Shown one piece after another: positions 1-7,474 of a stretch of DNA of 64,000 bases. The stretch's first letter is position 1. Each line of letters begins with the position of its first letter. The DNA lies in the NCBI RefSeq assembly GCF_002847445.1, contig NZ_CP025432.1, forward strand, positions 150,102 through 214,101. Reading direction: 5' to 3'. Under the pieces are notes generated by a model. It was given only the letters and a program-made list of their open reading frames with translations. It had not been told where the DNA came from and did not search any database. The position numbers and the translations under genes are program-made. Source of the DNA: Paracoccus zhejiangensis. Its GTDB lineage: Bacteria > Pseudomonadota > Alphaproteobacteria > Rhodobacterales > Rhodobacteraceae.

Positions 1-63
1 CCTTTCACCTACAGTGTCGCGGTCCAAACCTGAATCGGTGCGACGCTGTAGATCCTTGTTGTC

Positions 64-109
64 GCATTGCTTTATGCGAAAAGCCGGTATCCACCTTTTC
101 GCGCAATGC
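64..109. repeat. Palindromic intergenic element
   Basis: Two nested inverted repeats are visible: GCATTGC (64-70) with GCAATGC (103-109), and GCGAAAAG (76-83) with CTTTTCGC (95-102). The transcript would form a stem-loop. The sequence resembles the short palindromic repeats scattered between genes in alphaproteobacteria; that assignment is from memory and was not searched. Confidence 0.5.
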
Positions 110-111
110 TT

Positions 112-214
112 TAAGGCCGAAGAGGACGCGCGGGCCGCATTGGCAGCGGGCGACTCCATTTCCAAGATCGCGAAGCGGCTGGCGGTCAGCCGCGCGACCG
201 TCACACGATTTTGA
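112..214 (+). pseudogene. C-terminal remnant of a serine recombinase (HTH tail)
   Basis: The last ~30 codons before the stop at 214 read AALAAGDSISKIAKRLAVS followed by RATVTRF. This is the helix-turn-helix tail that closes resolvase/invertase-type serine recombinases. No catalytic domain precedes it: the upstream codons run into the palindromic repeat at 64-109. It is therefore a truncated remnant, and the window edge prevents seeing whether more lies to the left. The homology is judged by motif only. Confidence 0.4.
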
Positions 215-235
215 GATGATGGGCTTGCGGCACAA

Positions 236-430
236 TCAAATGACTGAGCCGCGATCCGCCTTTTCCTCGACTCCTTGCAGAACGATCCGCATCCTGTCGG
301 CCGGGAAACTTCGGATCAGCGCAGAGGCTTGATCCGGATCGCCCGACAACCAGGACTCATAGTCACCGGCTTCGATGCTGACGGGCATTCGCCCCTTCGC
401 ATGGATCGGTCGGATCAGCTCGTTCGTGAC
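236..430 (-). pseudogene. C-terminal remnant of an SOS-response-associated peptidase (YedK/HMCES-like)
   Basis: On the minus strand an open stretch of 64 codons reads TNELIRPIHAKGRMPVSIEA, then YESWLSG, then FPADRMRIV. This matches the C-terminal half of the SRAP/YedK family, which binds abasic sites in single-stranded DNA. There the 'PIH..RMPVIL' block carries the conserved His. A TAG stop lies directly upstream in frame, and the N-terminal catalytic Cys region is absent, so this is a decayed fragment. Confidence 0.55.
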
Positions 431-615
431 CTACGGCGTGCAACAAGACCATCCGGGGTTCTTCGAGAAGGGCTGAGCCCGTAATTCCCTATGCAATAAG
501 GGTCGCTTGTCGTTATCGATGCGTCGAATAATCCGTCGGGACGCAGTCCGATGGTTGATCCCTGGCGGGCCGGACAAGACCCCGACCCGCCATTCAGATT
601 GCCGTCATGAATTGA

Positions 616-1098
616 TCAGGCGGCCTCTTGCTCGGCCTTGGCTTCGACAGTCGAGCGTTCGATTTTTGGCGCGGACTTCTCACCGGCAATCTCGATCTGG
701 CGCGGCTTCATCTCTTCGGGGATCTCGCGCCTGAGCTCGATTGTCAGCAAGCCGTCCTTCAGCGTCGCAGCAGTGACCTTCACGTGGTCGGCCAGTTGGA
801 AACGACGCTCAAATGCGCGCCCGGCGATGCCACGATGAAGATACTCGCCCTCTGCCTCCTCGGACTTCTGGCCACTGACCATGAGCAGGTTTTGCTCTTG
901 CGTCATCGACAGATCACTTTGGGTGAAGCCGGCAACCGCGACCGTGATGCGATAGTCGTCATCACCCAGTTTCGCGATGTCGTAAGGTGGCCAGTTGTCG
1001 ACAGTCGTTACCTTGCTTGCATCGTCCAGCAGATTGAAGACGCGGTCGAAACCAATGCTCGACCGATAGAGCGGCGAAAAATCGTATGCGGTTCTCAT
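616..1098 (-). CDS. Small heat-shock protein, Hsp20/IbpA family
   Basis: This 160-residue protein begins MRTAYDFSPLYRSSIGFDR, the usual start of IbpA-like proteins in alphaproteobacteria. An alpha-crystallin domain follows (about residues 35-130, with the closing strand LKDGLLTIEL). Such proteins hold unfolded proteins as ATP-independent cytoplasmic chaperones. Two ATGs exist, at 1104 and 1098. The GGAGG upstream is spaced about 8 nt from the second, so 1098 is preferred. The C-terminal tail is rich in Ala, Glu and Lys. The gene stands alone with no operon partner. Confidence 0.93.
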   Translation of the reverse strand: MRTAYDFSPLYRSSIGFDRVFNLLDDASKVTTVDNWPPYDIAKLGDDDYRITVAVAGFTQSDLSMTQEQNLLMVSGQKSEEAEGEYLHRGIAGRAFERRFQLADHVKVTAATLKDGLLTIELRREIPEEMKPRQIEIAGEKSAPKIERSTVEAKAEQEAA

Positions 1099-1104
1099 CG
1101 TCAT

Positions 1105-1452
1105 ATCCTCCTTGCATTGAGCAATATGGGTAGGAGGAGCGCCAAGAAGCAGCGCTCCTTGATCATGCCGGCCCGCTCTGGCAGCGTCGGCAGCATCGAA
1201 CTGGGAAACGGCCCCAACGGCATCAAGAGTACCTCACAATTTTTTTACAATGCTGAGTTTGGCGGGGCTCACCCAGTTAGACCCCGCTACGCGCATCTCG
1301 GCCCATTCACGCATCAATCCCTGTCGCGGGCGCAGCGGTGCCGACAGGTTGTCCAGCCCGGAGCGCAGCGCCGAGGGCCTTGCAGGCTGACAGCGAGACG
1401 CCAGGGATTTAGCGTCAGCCTGTGGGCAAGCTGCACCATCCAAGGATCAGGA
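1105..1452. other. Intergenic stretch without a recognisable gene
   Basis: About 350 bp between the Hsp20 gene and the structured leader at 1453. Short open frames exist on both strands but none has a plausible product. The Hsp20 promoter must lie in the left part. A T-run occurs near 1242. Confidence 0.5.
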
Positions 1453-1790
1453 GGCCCGTGTGTCGCGGGCCGCGACAGCCGGGGGATTCGGACAAGCCGA
1501 ACGCCCTGGCCCTTGTTTGGCCGCGCCAGGGCGCGGCCGTCTGGAAACCGCCGGTTTCCCCGTCAACCAGAAAATGCTGCGCCGCCTGCGGGGCCGTGTC
1601 CTCGGCTGCGCCTGCGGGCCGCACCACCCCCTTGTCGACTGGATTTTCAAGTTGCCGGGCCCCCTTCCCGCCCTCGCCGGGAGGCAAGGTTTCAGGAGAG
1701 GCGCGCGTTCCGCGTCCTCTTCTGAAACCCCGCCCGATTATGGGCATCCCGACCACGGCAGAGACCAAGGCGGGACCGTCGCAAAAAGGA
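1453..1790 (+). ncRNA. Structured 5' leader RNA, copy 1
   Basis: A chain of hairpins precedes the gene at 1793. H1 pairs 1453-1458 with 1466-1471. H2 pairs TTCGG 1487-1491 with 1497-1501. H3 pairs GGCCGCGC 1519-1526 with 1531-1538. H4 is GGAAACCgccGGTTTCC (1543-1559). A long arm pairs 1560-1575 with 1643-1658. A long hairpin pairs GGTTTCAG 1688-1695 with 1722-1729. H8 is GCCC (1732-1735) with GGGC (1742-1745), and TCCCG (1747-1751) pairs with 1771-1775. The AAAAAGGA ribosome site follows at about 1783. The same order of elements occurs at 7475-7840 with compensatory changes. It is probably a cis-acting regulatory RNA; its ligand or role is unknown. Confidence 0.7.
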
Positions 1791-1792
1791 AA

Positions 1793-2170
1793 ATGACCAT
1801 GGGTCTGGACCAATACGCCTACAGCATTTCCGAGGAAAATGCCGCAGAGGGTGGCCATGTGCCGCAGTTCACGTGGCGCAAGCATTCCCGGCTGCAAACG
1901 TGGATGGAAGCCCTCTACACCGCCCGCACCGGACTTCATTCCGACAACCTCAATTGCGGTGAGTTGCGGCTGACCGAAGCGGACCTGACAACGCTGGAAA
2001 CCGCCATCCGCGAGAAGGCCCTGCCCGTCTGTCACGGCGGATTTTTCTACGGCCACCAAGCGCAAGAGGAACAGGCGGACGCCTATCACGATCAGGACCT
2101 CGCGTTCTGTGCATGGGCCAAAGCTGAAATCAGCGAGGGCCACGCCGTCGCCTATTCCTGTTGGTGGTAA
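1793..2170 (+). CDS. Conserved plasmid-cluster protein beginning MTMGLDQYAY (125 aa)
   Basis: This 125-residue protein has an aromatic- and His-rich sequence (MGLDQYAYSI, FTWRKHSRLQTWME, GGFFYGH). Relatives in Rhodobacteraceae are, as I recall, sometimes labelled phosphoglycerate kinase, but none of that enzyme's motifs is present and the length is far too short. The function is unknown. It starts just after leader RNA copy 1, with AAAAAGGA about 5 nt before ATG 1793; ATG 1799 is an alternative. It is the first gene of the ParB-like/small-protein operon. Confidence 0.75.
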   Translation: MTMGLDQYAYSISEENAAEGGHVPQFTWRKHSRLQTWMEALYTARTGLHSDNLNCGELRLTEADLTTLETAIREKALPVCHGGFFYGHQAQEEQADAYHDQDLAFCAWAKAEISEGHAVAYSCWW

Positions 2171-2276
2171 TCGGATCGGCCCGATCCGCTCCGGTCGGGC
2201 CGGGGCTGGCCTGTCGAGCGGGCCAAAGGGGAAGGGACGGCCAACGTCCCCCCCGACCATCACAGCGTGAAAGGAG

Positions 2277-2396
2277 GTGAGAGGAACGAACCAATGGCTT
2301 GAACAGCGCATCACCGAAGCGTGGGCGCTCATCAGGAAGGGCGGACATTCCGCGAAGATCGGCCGCGCCTTCCTGATCCAGCACGGGGTCATGTGA
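2277..2396 (+). CDS. Possible 39-residue small protein
   Basis: A GTG-initiated frame encodes NQWLEQRITEAWALIRKGG followed by SAKIGRAFLIQHGV. It is a mixed helix with several basic residues and no known domain. The GTG lies inside the purine-rich GAAAGGAGG tract, so the start is uncertain. Coding-like amino-acid composition and its position between two genes of the same strand are the only support. Confidence 0.35.
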   Translation: MRGTNQWLEQRITEAWALIRKGGHSAKIGRAFLIQHGVM

Positions 2397-2423
2397 CCCC
2401 CTCGCCTCGGCCCATACGGGCCG
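2385..2423 (+). promoter_or_regulatory. Two adjacent perfect hairpins upstream of the ParB-like gene
   Basis: GGGGTCA-TG-TGACCCC (2385-2400) is a perfect 7-bp inverted repeat and overlaps the stop of the small ORF. CGGCCC-atac-GGGCCG (2408-2423) is a second perfect hairpin. No T-tract follows, so they are not ordinary terminators. They may be operator or RNA elements for the gene at 2470. Confidence 0.4.
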
Positions 2424-2469
2424 GGGCACCGATACCACAAAACCAATGTCGCAAACAAGGATATACAGC

Positions 2470-4317
2470 ATGAAACAGAGTGCTATCGACAAAGCCCCGA
2501 TCCAGTATTTCCCGCTGGATCACCTCTATCTCTCGCCAATGAACCCGCGCACCCGGAACGGCGCCGATTGGGATGGCCTGCGCCTGCTGGCCGAAAGCTT
2601 CAAGGTCGCCGGTCTGATCCAGAACCTGGCCGGGCATCTGGATGAGGACGGCAAGGTCGGCATCGTCGCCGGGGGCCGTCGCCTGCTGGCCATGACGGAA
2701 TTGTCGCCGGAGGACATGGCGTCTATCGGGCTGGCGGAAATCCCAGTGCGGATCGCGCCGGATGAAGCGACGGCGCGGGCATGGGCCAGCATCGAAAACA
2801 CTGCCCGCGAGGCCCTGCACCCCGCCGATGAAATCCGCGCCTATGGCCGGATGGCCGAAAGCGGCAGCACCGTCCCGGCCATCGCCCGCGTGTTCGGTCA
2901 GACGGAAAAGCATGTCTATCGCCGCCTTGCGCTTGCCGCCCTGCCCGTTCCCGTGCTGGATGCGCTGAAAGCCGGAGAACTGACCCTTGGTGCTGCTGAA
3001 TGCTTCACCGTGGCCCAGAGCGAGGCGCTTGCCTTGGAGGTTCTGGACCGGGTGCGCGGCGAGGACTATTCCGTCGCGCGGCTGAAACAGATGTTGCAGC
3101 CGGAAGCCATCGGCAAATCTGATCGTCGCGTCGTCTATGTCGGGCTGGATGCCTATGAGGGCGCGGGCGGTGAACTGACCCGCGATCTTTTCGCAGACGA
3201 CGTTTTTCTGTCCGATGCCGGTCTGCTGGACCGGCTCTTCGCCGAAAAACTGGCCATGGACGCCGAAATGCTCGGAAATGGCTGGAAATGGGTCGAGACG
3301 AGCGACGATCAGTATATTTCCTATGAGGTCACGTCAAAGCTGGACCGCATCTATCGCGTCGAGGGCGACCTGACCGAGAAACAGGCCAGCCGCTACGATG
3401 AATTGGCCGAACTGGCGGAGGTCGATGCACTGGACGAGGCCGGTCAGGCCGAACTGGATGCGCTCCAAGCGATCTGTGACGGTGATTTCACCGACACGCA
3501 GCGCGAACACGCTGGCCTGTTCATCTTCGTGGCCCGCGACGGACAACTGACCGTGCAAGCCGCCTTTGTCCGGTCCGAGGATCGCGAAGCCGCCATCGCG
3601 GCAGAGGTTCTGACCGGCCATGCCGCCACGCGCGGGCAGAGCGGCAGCGCCGCCGATGCCGCGCCGAAATCGCCCATCAGCAATGCCTTGCGCGACGATC
3701 TGAACCGGATCGCCGCCGGTGCACGGCAACACGCCGTCTTGCGTGATCCCGACCTGCTGATCGCCCTGCTGGCCTATCAGTTGAGCCATGATCTGCAATG
3801 GCGCAACCCGCTTGGGCTTTCGACCGAGGACGTGCCGAACTGGCCCACCACGGCTGCGGAAGGCTATGGCCTGGACGAACGCCTGACCACCGGCACCCCG
3901 CCCGACATGCACGCCAAGGACCTTGCCAAATCCTTCCGCGCCTTCCGCAAGAGGGGCGAGGATCACATTCGCGGAGAACTCGCCCGCTTCCTTGCGGCCC
4001 GTTATCGCGGCGGTTCTGATGAACTGCGCGCACTGGTCGACAAGGACACCAAGCCCGCGATCCGCGAGGTCTGGACCCCCACGGCAGCAAATTTCTTCAG
4101 CCGCGTCGGAGGCCCCTATCTCAATGATCTGTGGCGCGATCTGCTGGACCTGAAGGAAGAACACCCGACCGCCACCACCTTCGCCAAGCTGAAAAAGGGC
4201 GAGAAGGCCGAGAAACTGGAAAAGCTGTTCGCGGACCCCGCCACCCGCAAGGCCCATGGCGTGAGCGAGGCGCAGGAGGCCCGGATTGCCGCGTGGCTGC
4301 CCGAGGGCATGGAGTGA
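2470..4317 (+). CDS. Large ParB/RepB/Spo0J-like protein (615 aa)
   Basis: The N-terminus has a ParB-type domain: a YFPLDHLYLSPMNPRT entry strand, GLIQNLAGHLDEDGK, then IVAGGRRLLAM as the GxRR nucleotide-binding motif (about residues 70-80). An ENTAREALHPADEIRAYGRM helix region and a helix-turn-helix near residue 140 follow. The remaining ~400 residues have no motif I recognise and end in a Lys/Glu-rich segment. At 615 residues it is about twice the size of a partition ParB, and no ParA lies beside it. It is therefore probably one of the accessory ParB-like proteins found with ArdC on plasmids and genomic islands. ATG 2470 is preferred over 2446 because AAGGA lies 7-8 nt upstream. Confidence 0.85.
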   Translation: MKQSAIDKAPIQYFPLDHLYLSPMNPRTRNGADWDGLRLLAESFKVAGLIQNLAGHLDEDGKVGIVAGGRRLLAMTELSPEDMASIGLAEIPVRIAPDEATARAWASIENTAREALHPADEIRAYGRMAESGSTVPAIARVFGQTEKHVYRRLALAALPVPVLDALKAGELTLGAAECFTVAQSEALALEVLDRVRGEDYSVARLKQMLQPEAIGKSDRRVVYVGLDAYEGAGGELTRDLFADDVFLSDAGLLDRLFAEKLAMDAEMLGNGWKWVETSDDQYISYEVTSKLDRIYRVEGDLTEKQASRYDELAELAEVDALDEAGQAELDALQAICDGDFTDTQREHAGLFIFVARDGQLTVQAAFVRSEDREAAIAAEVLTGHAATRGQSGSAADAAPKSPISNALRDDLNRIAAGARQHAVLRDPDLLIALLAYQLSHDLQWRNPLGLSTEDVPNWPTTAAEGYGLDERLTTGTPPDMHAKDLAKSFRAFRKRGEDHIRGELARFLAARYRGGSDELRALVDKDTKPAIREVWTPTAANFFSRVGGPYLNDLWRDLLDLKEEHPTATTFAKLKKGEKAEKLEKLFADPATRKAHGVSEAQEARIAAWLPEGME

Positions 4318-4324
4318 GCGAGGC

Positions 4325-4349
4325 GGGGCGCGCTTGGGACGCGCGCCCC
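4325..4349 (+). promoter_or_regulatory. Strong intercistronic hairpin
   Basis: GGGGCGCGC (4325-4333) pairs perfectly with GCGCGCCCC (4341-4349) across a 7-nt loop. It lies in the 55 bp between the ParB-like gene and the next gene. No T-run follows, so it may act as an RNA-stability or processing element or as an attenuator. Confidence 0.45.
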
Positions 4350-4372
4350 GGCCCATCATGGAGGATCGATCT

Positions 4373-4627
4373 ATGACCAATGATTTCAAGCAGAGTGACT
4401 ACCTCAAAGAAAAGGCATGGCACGGGCTGTCCTGCTGCTGCGGGGGCGGATACCGCGTCGGCCATGCCCTCGGATGCCCTGACGCGACCCGCGCCGCCAA
4501 TCTCTCATGCCTTGCCGTCGATCTGGATCGCGCCGAAGCGGCTGGCGACCAGGTGGAAATCGCCGATCTGCGCCGCATCAAGGCCGAGATCGAGGCGCTG
4601 GCCACCAAATATCCTGATGGATACTGA
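4373..4627 (+). CDS. Small conserved hypothetical protein with a Cys cluster (84 aa)
   Basis: This 84-residue protein contains GLSCCCGGGYRVGHALGCP followed by a helical, charged C-terminal half (AVDLDRAEAAGDQVEIADLR). The CCC...C cluster could bind metal, but no family is recognised. GGAGG lies 9 nt before ATG 4373. It follows the ParB-like gene and overlaps the next gene by 11 nt, so the three are probably translated as one operon. Confidence 0.7.
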   Translation: MTNDFKQSDYLKEKAWHGLSCCCGGGYRVGHALGCPDATRAANLSCLAVDLDRAEAAGDQVEIADLRRIKAEIEALATKYPDGY

Positions 4628-4961
4628 GCCATGTGCTTCATCAGATCGACCCGCCACCCCTTCACCGATACCAAGCGCCGACCGCGTGCTGGCGCAGGCG
4701 ATCTGGGACAGCTTTGGCGATGCCCCTGCGGTGGATTTCACCACATGGCGCCATCCGGTGCTGGCCGTGCCCTGCCCAACCTGCCGCGCCGGTACTGGCG
4801 CCTGGTGCAAGCGCCCGAGCGGCCACCGCGCCGCCGATCTGCACGATGCGCGCGGCGCTGAGGCGGATCGGGCGTTCATTCGGCAACATGGTGCAACCGC
4901 CACTATCCGGCGCGATGGTACGGGCTGGATCATCGACCCACACGGGCGCGAGAGGGATTAG
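4617..4961 (+). CDS. Zinc-finger-like small protein (114 aa)
   Basis: The diagnostic block is VPCPTCRAGTGAWCKRPSGH followed by HDARGAEADRAFI. This Cys/His pattern is seen in small plasmid and phage proteins of alphaproteobacteria; the biochemical role is unknown. ATG 4617 overlaps the previous gene by 11 nt, suggesting translational coupling. A competing frame at 4631 gives only Arg-rich shadow sequence. It is the last gene before the terminator at 5018. Confidence 0.7.
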   Translation: MDTEPCASSDRPATPSPIPSADRVLAQAIWDSFGDAPAVDFTTWRHPVLAVPCPTCRAGTGAWCKRPSGHRAADLHDARGAEADRAFIRQHGATATIRRDGTGWIIDPHGRERD

Positions 4962-5017
4962 ACCCAAGAGTAAAGCGCCCGCCGACCTCTTTCCTTCTGC
5001 GACGAAGGTTCAACTGG

Positions 5018-5042
5018 CCCCGCCTCGCGCGGGGTCTTTTTT
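5018..5042 (+). terminator. Rho-independent terminator
   Basis: CCCCGC (5018-5023) pairs with GCGGGG (5029-5034), followed by TCTTTTTT (5035-5042). It closes the plus-strand operon that starts at 1793. Confidence 0.85.
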
Positions 5043-5071
5043 GCCAGTGTGCCGTCAGTTGCCCTGACCGG

Positions 5072-5138
5072 CCCCGGCTATGTGCCGGGGACTGGCCAGG
5101 CCGGTGCGCTTCGCGCCGAGACGCGCCGCCGGCGCGTC
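5072..5138 (-). terminator. Hairpin pair at the 3' end of the minus-strand operon
   Basis: GACGCGCC-gcc-GGCGCGTC (5120-5138) overlaps the stop codon of the gene at 5137. CCCCGGC-tatgt-GCCGGGG (5072-5090) follows in the minus direction. There is no T-tract beyond either stem, so termination is an inference. They could instead protect the 3' end. Confidence 0.4.
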
Positions 5139-5394
5139 AGCGCCGGTCGCGAATAGCTCGCTGGACCGCATCCATGTCCGCCTCCAGCGTGTGATCGCCA
5201 ATGGCATGGTTTTCGATAAGCTCGATCAGCGCATCATAGATCTCGATCCTGACCCATCCCGCCGCTTCCGCCTGGTCGACCAGCGCGAGAAACCTCGTCT
5301 CCAGGCTTTCCTGGCAATCGAGGTCCCGATCAGGATAGGGGCCCAGCTTGCGGGGGCCGGCCATCTGGTCGGCGGGTTTTGCGGAAGCGGCCAT
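5137..5394 (-). CDS. Conserved hypothetical protein (85 aa)
   Basis: This 85-residue protein is largely helical. Its recognisable block is LDCQESLETRFLALVDQAEA followed by AGW and a second helix ending NHAIGD. Similar short proteins occur in Rhodobacterales plasmid clusters, but no function is known to me. It is the last gene of a three-gene minus-strand operon and shares one nucleotide with the end of the gene at 5394. Confidence 0.65.
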   Translation of the reverse strand: MAASAKPADQMAGPRKLGPYPDRDLDCQESLETRFLALVDQAEAAGWVRIEIYDALIELIENHAIGDHTLEADMDAVQRAIRDRR

Positions 5395-5627
5395 CAGCGT
5401 TGCTCTGTTACCTGCGAGCGCCAGAGCTCTTCGCCGTCTGACGTGCGTAGCGCACGGATCGTGATATGCGCACCAACCGGCGTCTGCGCCAGCGTGGCCA
5501 GCGCGTGAAAAACGCGCTGGCCCTCGCCTGCCGCAAGATGGATTTCACTGCCGTCGCTGGTTTCCGCGATCAACCCGCCTTCCATGGGCAGGGTCATGGC
5601 TGTGGTATCCTTATCATTCGGTATCAT
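5394..5627 (-). CDS. Conserved hypothetical protein (77 aa)
   Basis: The sequence MTLPMEGGLIAETSDGSEIH followed by RVFHALATLAQTPVGAHITI looks like a small beta-rich domain with one helix. No family is recognised. ATG 5627 forms an ATGA overlap with the stop of the upstream gene. ATG 5597 has AAGGA ten nt upstream, so both starts are possible. It is the middle gene of the 5137-6499 operon. Confidence 0.6.
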   Translation of the reverse strand: MIPNDKDTTAMTLPMEGGLIAETSDGSEIHLAAGEGQRVFHALATLAQTPVGAHITIRALRTSDGEELWRSQVTEQR

Positions 5628-6499
5628 TCGGTGACGTAATGCACGCGTTCCATCGGATCACCGCCGCCACGCACATGCGCGCGGCGCCAGGTCAGCCTTC
5701 CGTTGCGGGCCAGAAACAGATGGCCCCTGACCCAATGGGCTGTTTTGGCCGAATATCCCGCCGCTACGCCAGCCTCGTTAGCGTCTCTTTCCGCCCGCCC
5801 AGCCTTTGACAGTCGGATGATAGACGGTGCGAAGCGAGGCGCCCTGCGGTTCGCGGCCGCGAATGCCTTGGCCTCACTCTTCCGCAAAGGTCGTGGCGCA
5901 TCGCGGTCAAGAATCTTCGGTCGTGCCAGGGCAGCACAGAGCACCGCAAAAACTCCCCCGATCCGCAGGGCCTTTTCGATCTCGCTATTCATATGGTCAT
6001 CCGGTGAGATGCCTTCGACCTCGGCCATTCGCTCATAGAGCTTCGACATCGGCGTCTTGCTGCAGGACACATTGCCGTCGCGATGAAACACCACCTCAGT
6101 TCCGCAATAGGTGGGCAACCAGGGCCTGTTTTTGTGAAGCAGCTGCATCTGGAAAACCTTTATGCCGTCGCCCTGATCCGTCACCAGGGCACCGTAGGTG
6201 ATCTCGCCATGATCCTCTGGAAAATCGAATATGGCTTCCACCCACACCGAGGGAAATGGCATTCGGGTATTGGCGATCGACAGGAAGTAATCCTCGACCG
6301 TCAAATTCATCGCCAGATCCCGGAGATACGCATGTGCGTATCGGTCCAGAATATAGGCTTCGCCATCGAGAATGCCGTCCAGCGTCTCCTGGGCAAAGCT
6401 CGTGTCGTCATTCCAGCACAAGAGGGATTTCTTGCCCTGTAGCTCTTTCAGCACCACATCGCGCAAGGAGCGGAACGGTGGGCGGGTGTCATGTTTCAT
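5624..6499 (-). CDS. Conserved hypothetical protein (291 aa)
   Basis: This 291-residue protein has a well-formed alpha/beta composition and no signal peptide or membrane segment. The first part (about 1-180) contains WNDDTSFAQETLDGILDGEA and FDFPEDHGEITYGALV. The last ~80 residues are basic (KTAHWVRGHLFLARNGRLTW, HVRGGG). That tail resembles the replication- or phage-associated 'W.RGH.....G...WR..H.RG' endings common in alphaproteobacterial prophage proteins. The function is unknown. It is the first gene of a three-gene minus-strand operon. Confidence 0.7.
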   Translation of the reverse strand: MKHDTRPPFRSLRDVVLKELQGKKSLLCWNDDTSFAQETLDGILDGEAYILDRYAHAYLRDLAMNLTVEDYFLSIANTRMPFPSVWVEAIFDFPEDHGEITYGALVTDQGDGIKVFQMQLLHKNRPWLPTYCGTEVVFHRDGNVSCSKTPMSKLYERMAEVEGISPDDHMNSEIEKALRIGGVFAVLCAALARPKILDRDAPRPLRKSEAKAFAAANRRAPRFAPSIIRLSKAGRAERDANEAGVAAGYSAKTAHWVRGHLFLARNGRLTWRRAHVRGGGDPMERVHYVTE

Positions 6500-6575
6500 T
6501 GGCGATGCCCAAAAATGAGATGCGTGAACAGGTGATGATATCGAGAATATAGACTGCTTTCGTCAAAAATGAATT

Positions 6576-7180
6576 CAGGCGTCTGCCCGTAGGCGGGCAC
6601 CGCGTCCTAGTCCGGCTCAAGCCGGACCCAAGCCAGTCAGGGCGATGCGCCCGGCTCCGGCGCCTGCGGTCTGTCTCGTCCCCAGCCAGATCCTCGCCCG
6701 TCGGTCCGGGGCGCCCTGCCCCGCTCGTCTCGGCCCATTCGGGTCAGGGCCGCTGACGCGGGCTGGCTTTCAGCCGTCGCGTTCCCAACCGGATCATCGG
6801 GCAGCTGTCACCGCCGCTGCCAATCCCGGTCCGTCTGTACGGACGCGCCAAGACATCTCGTGGGGGAACAGGTCGTGGCTGTCGCTGTCGGGGGGCAGTC
6901 ACCCCGGCAGCATTGCGGTTGAACCGTAGACGGGTAGCCGGTCCCGTTCTTGCCGTGTTTCTCGCTCGCGGGTTGCGCGGTCGCTTGCTGTCATGGCCAA
7001 CCCGGTCCTTTCCGGCGGGTGCGTTTCTCATCGATGAAATATGACAGGGCAGCGCGCCGGACGGCCTGCGGCCTTCAACGACGAATTTCCCCTGGCCTCT
7101 CGGCCATTCCGCGCGGAAGACAAATTCCTCATTGACCGGCGCTCTTCCTGCCCCGTCCCGGAAATTTCATCGAAACGCCA
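6576..7180 (+). other. Hairpin-rich noncoding stretch ahead of the 63-aa gene
   Basis: About 600 bp hold no credible gene but many perfect stems: GTCCGGC-tcaa-GCCGGAC (near 6612), GGGGC-gccct-GCCCC (near 6708) and GTCCGT-ctgt-ACGGAC (near 6830). Near 7080-7130 GAATTT pairs with AAATTC around two inner hairpins, GGCC-tctc-GGCC and TTCC-gcgc-GGAA, giving a three-way-junction shape. It does not share sequence with the two leader RNAs. It may be another structured leader for the gene at 7201. Confidence 0.45.
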
Positions 7181-7200
7181 AGCAGGAAAGGAAAACCAAA

Positions 7201-7391
7201 TGGCCAACGAAAGCATGAAGCTCCGCGTGAAAACCGGCGAGAAAGACGGCAAGAACTTCTGGGACAGCTGCGGTGTCCTCTTCATCAACCGCAACGCCGC
7301 CGGCGACATCACCTCCATTCAGGTACGCCACAACATGTTCCCCGCCGTCGATATGGTCGCCTTCCCGAAACGGGACGACGACCAGGAGTGA
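7201..7391 (+). CDS. Small conserved hypothetical protein (63 aa)
   Basis: MANESMKLRVKTGEKDGKNF is followed by WDSCGVLFINRN and DMVAFPKRDDDQE. This compact beta-rich protein is of a type seen in plasmid and phage modules of Rhodobacteraceae; the function is unknown. GGAAAGGAAAACCAA precedes ATG 7201. A purine-rich, well-spaced ribosome site and coding-like composition support it as real. Confidence 0.7.
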
Positions 7392-7474
7392 ACGGCAGGG
7401 GCGGCGCAAGCCGCCCCTTTGCCGTTCCATCCAGTCGCTCACGCGGGCAGCCTGCGGCCAGCAAGATCGATGGA

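Noticed and set aside
1415..2458. 347-codon minus-strand frame over leader RNA and the 125-aa gene
   Set aside because: High-GC shadow frame; it crosses the structured leader and a supported plus-strand gene.
3334..4389. 351-codon minus-strand frame inside the ParB-like gene
   Set aside because: Antisense shadow of a gene with clear ParB motifs.
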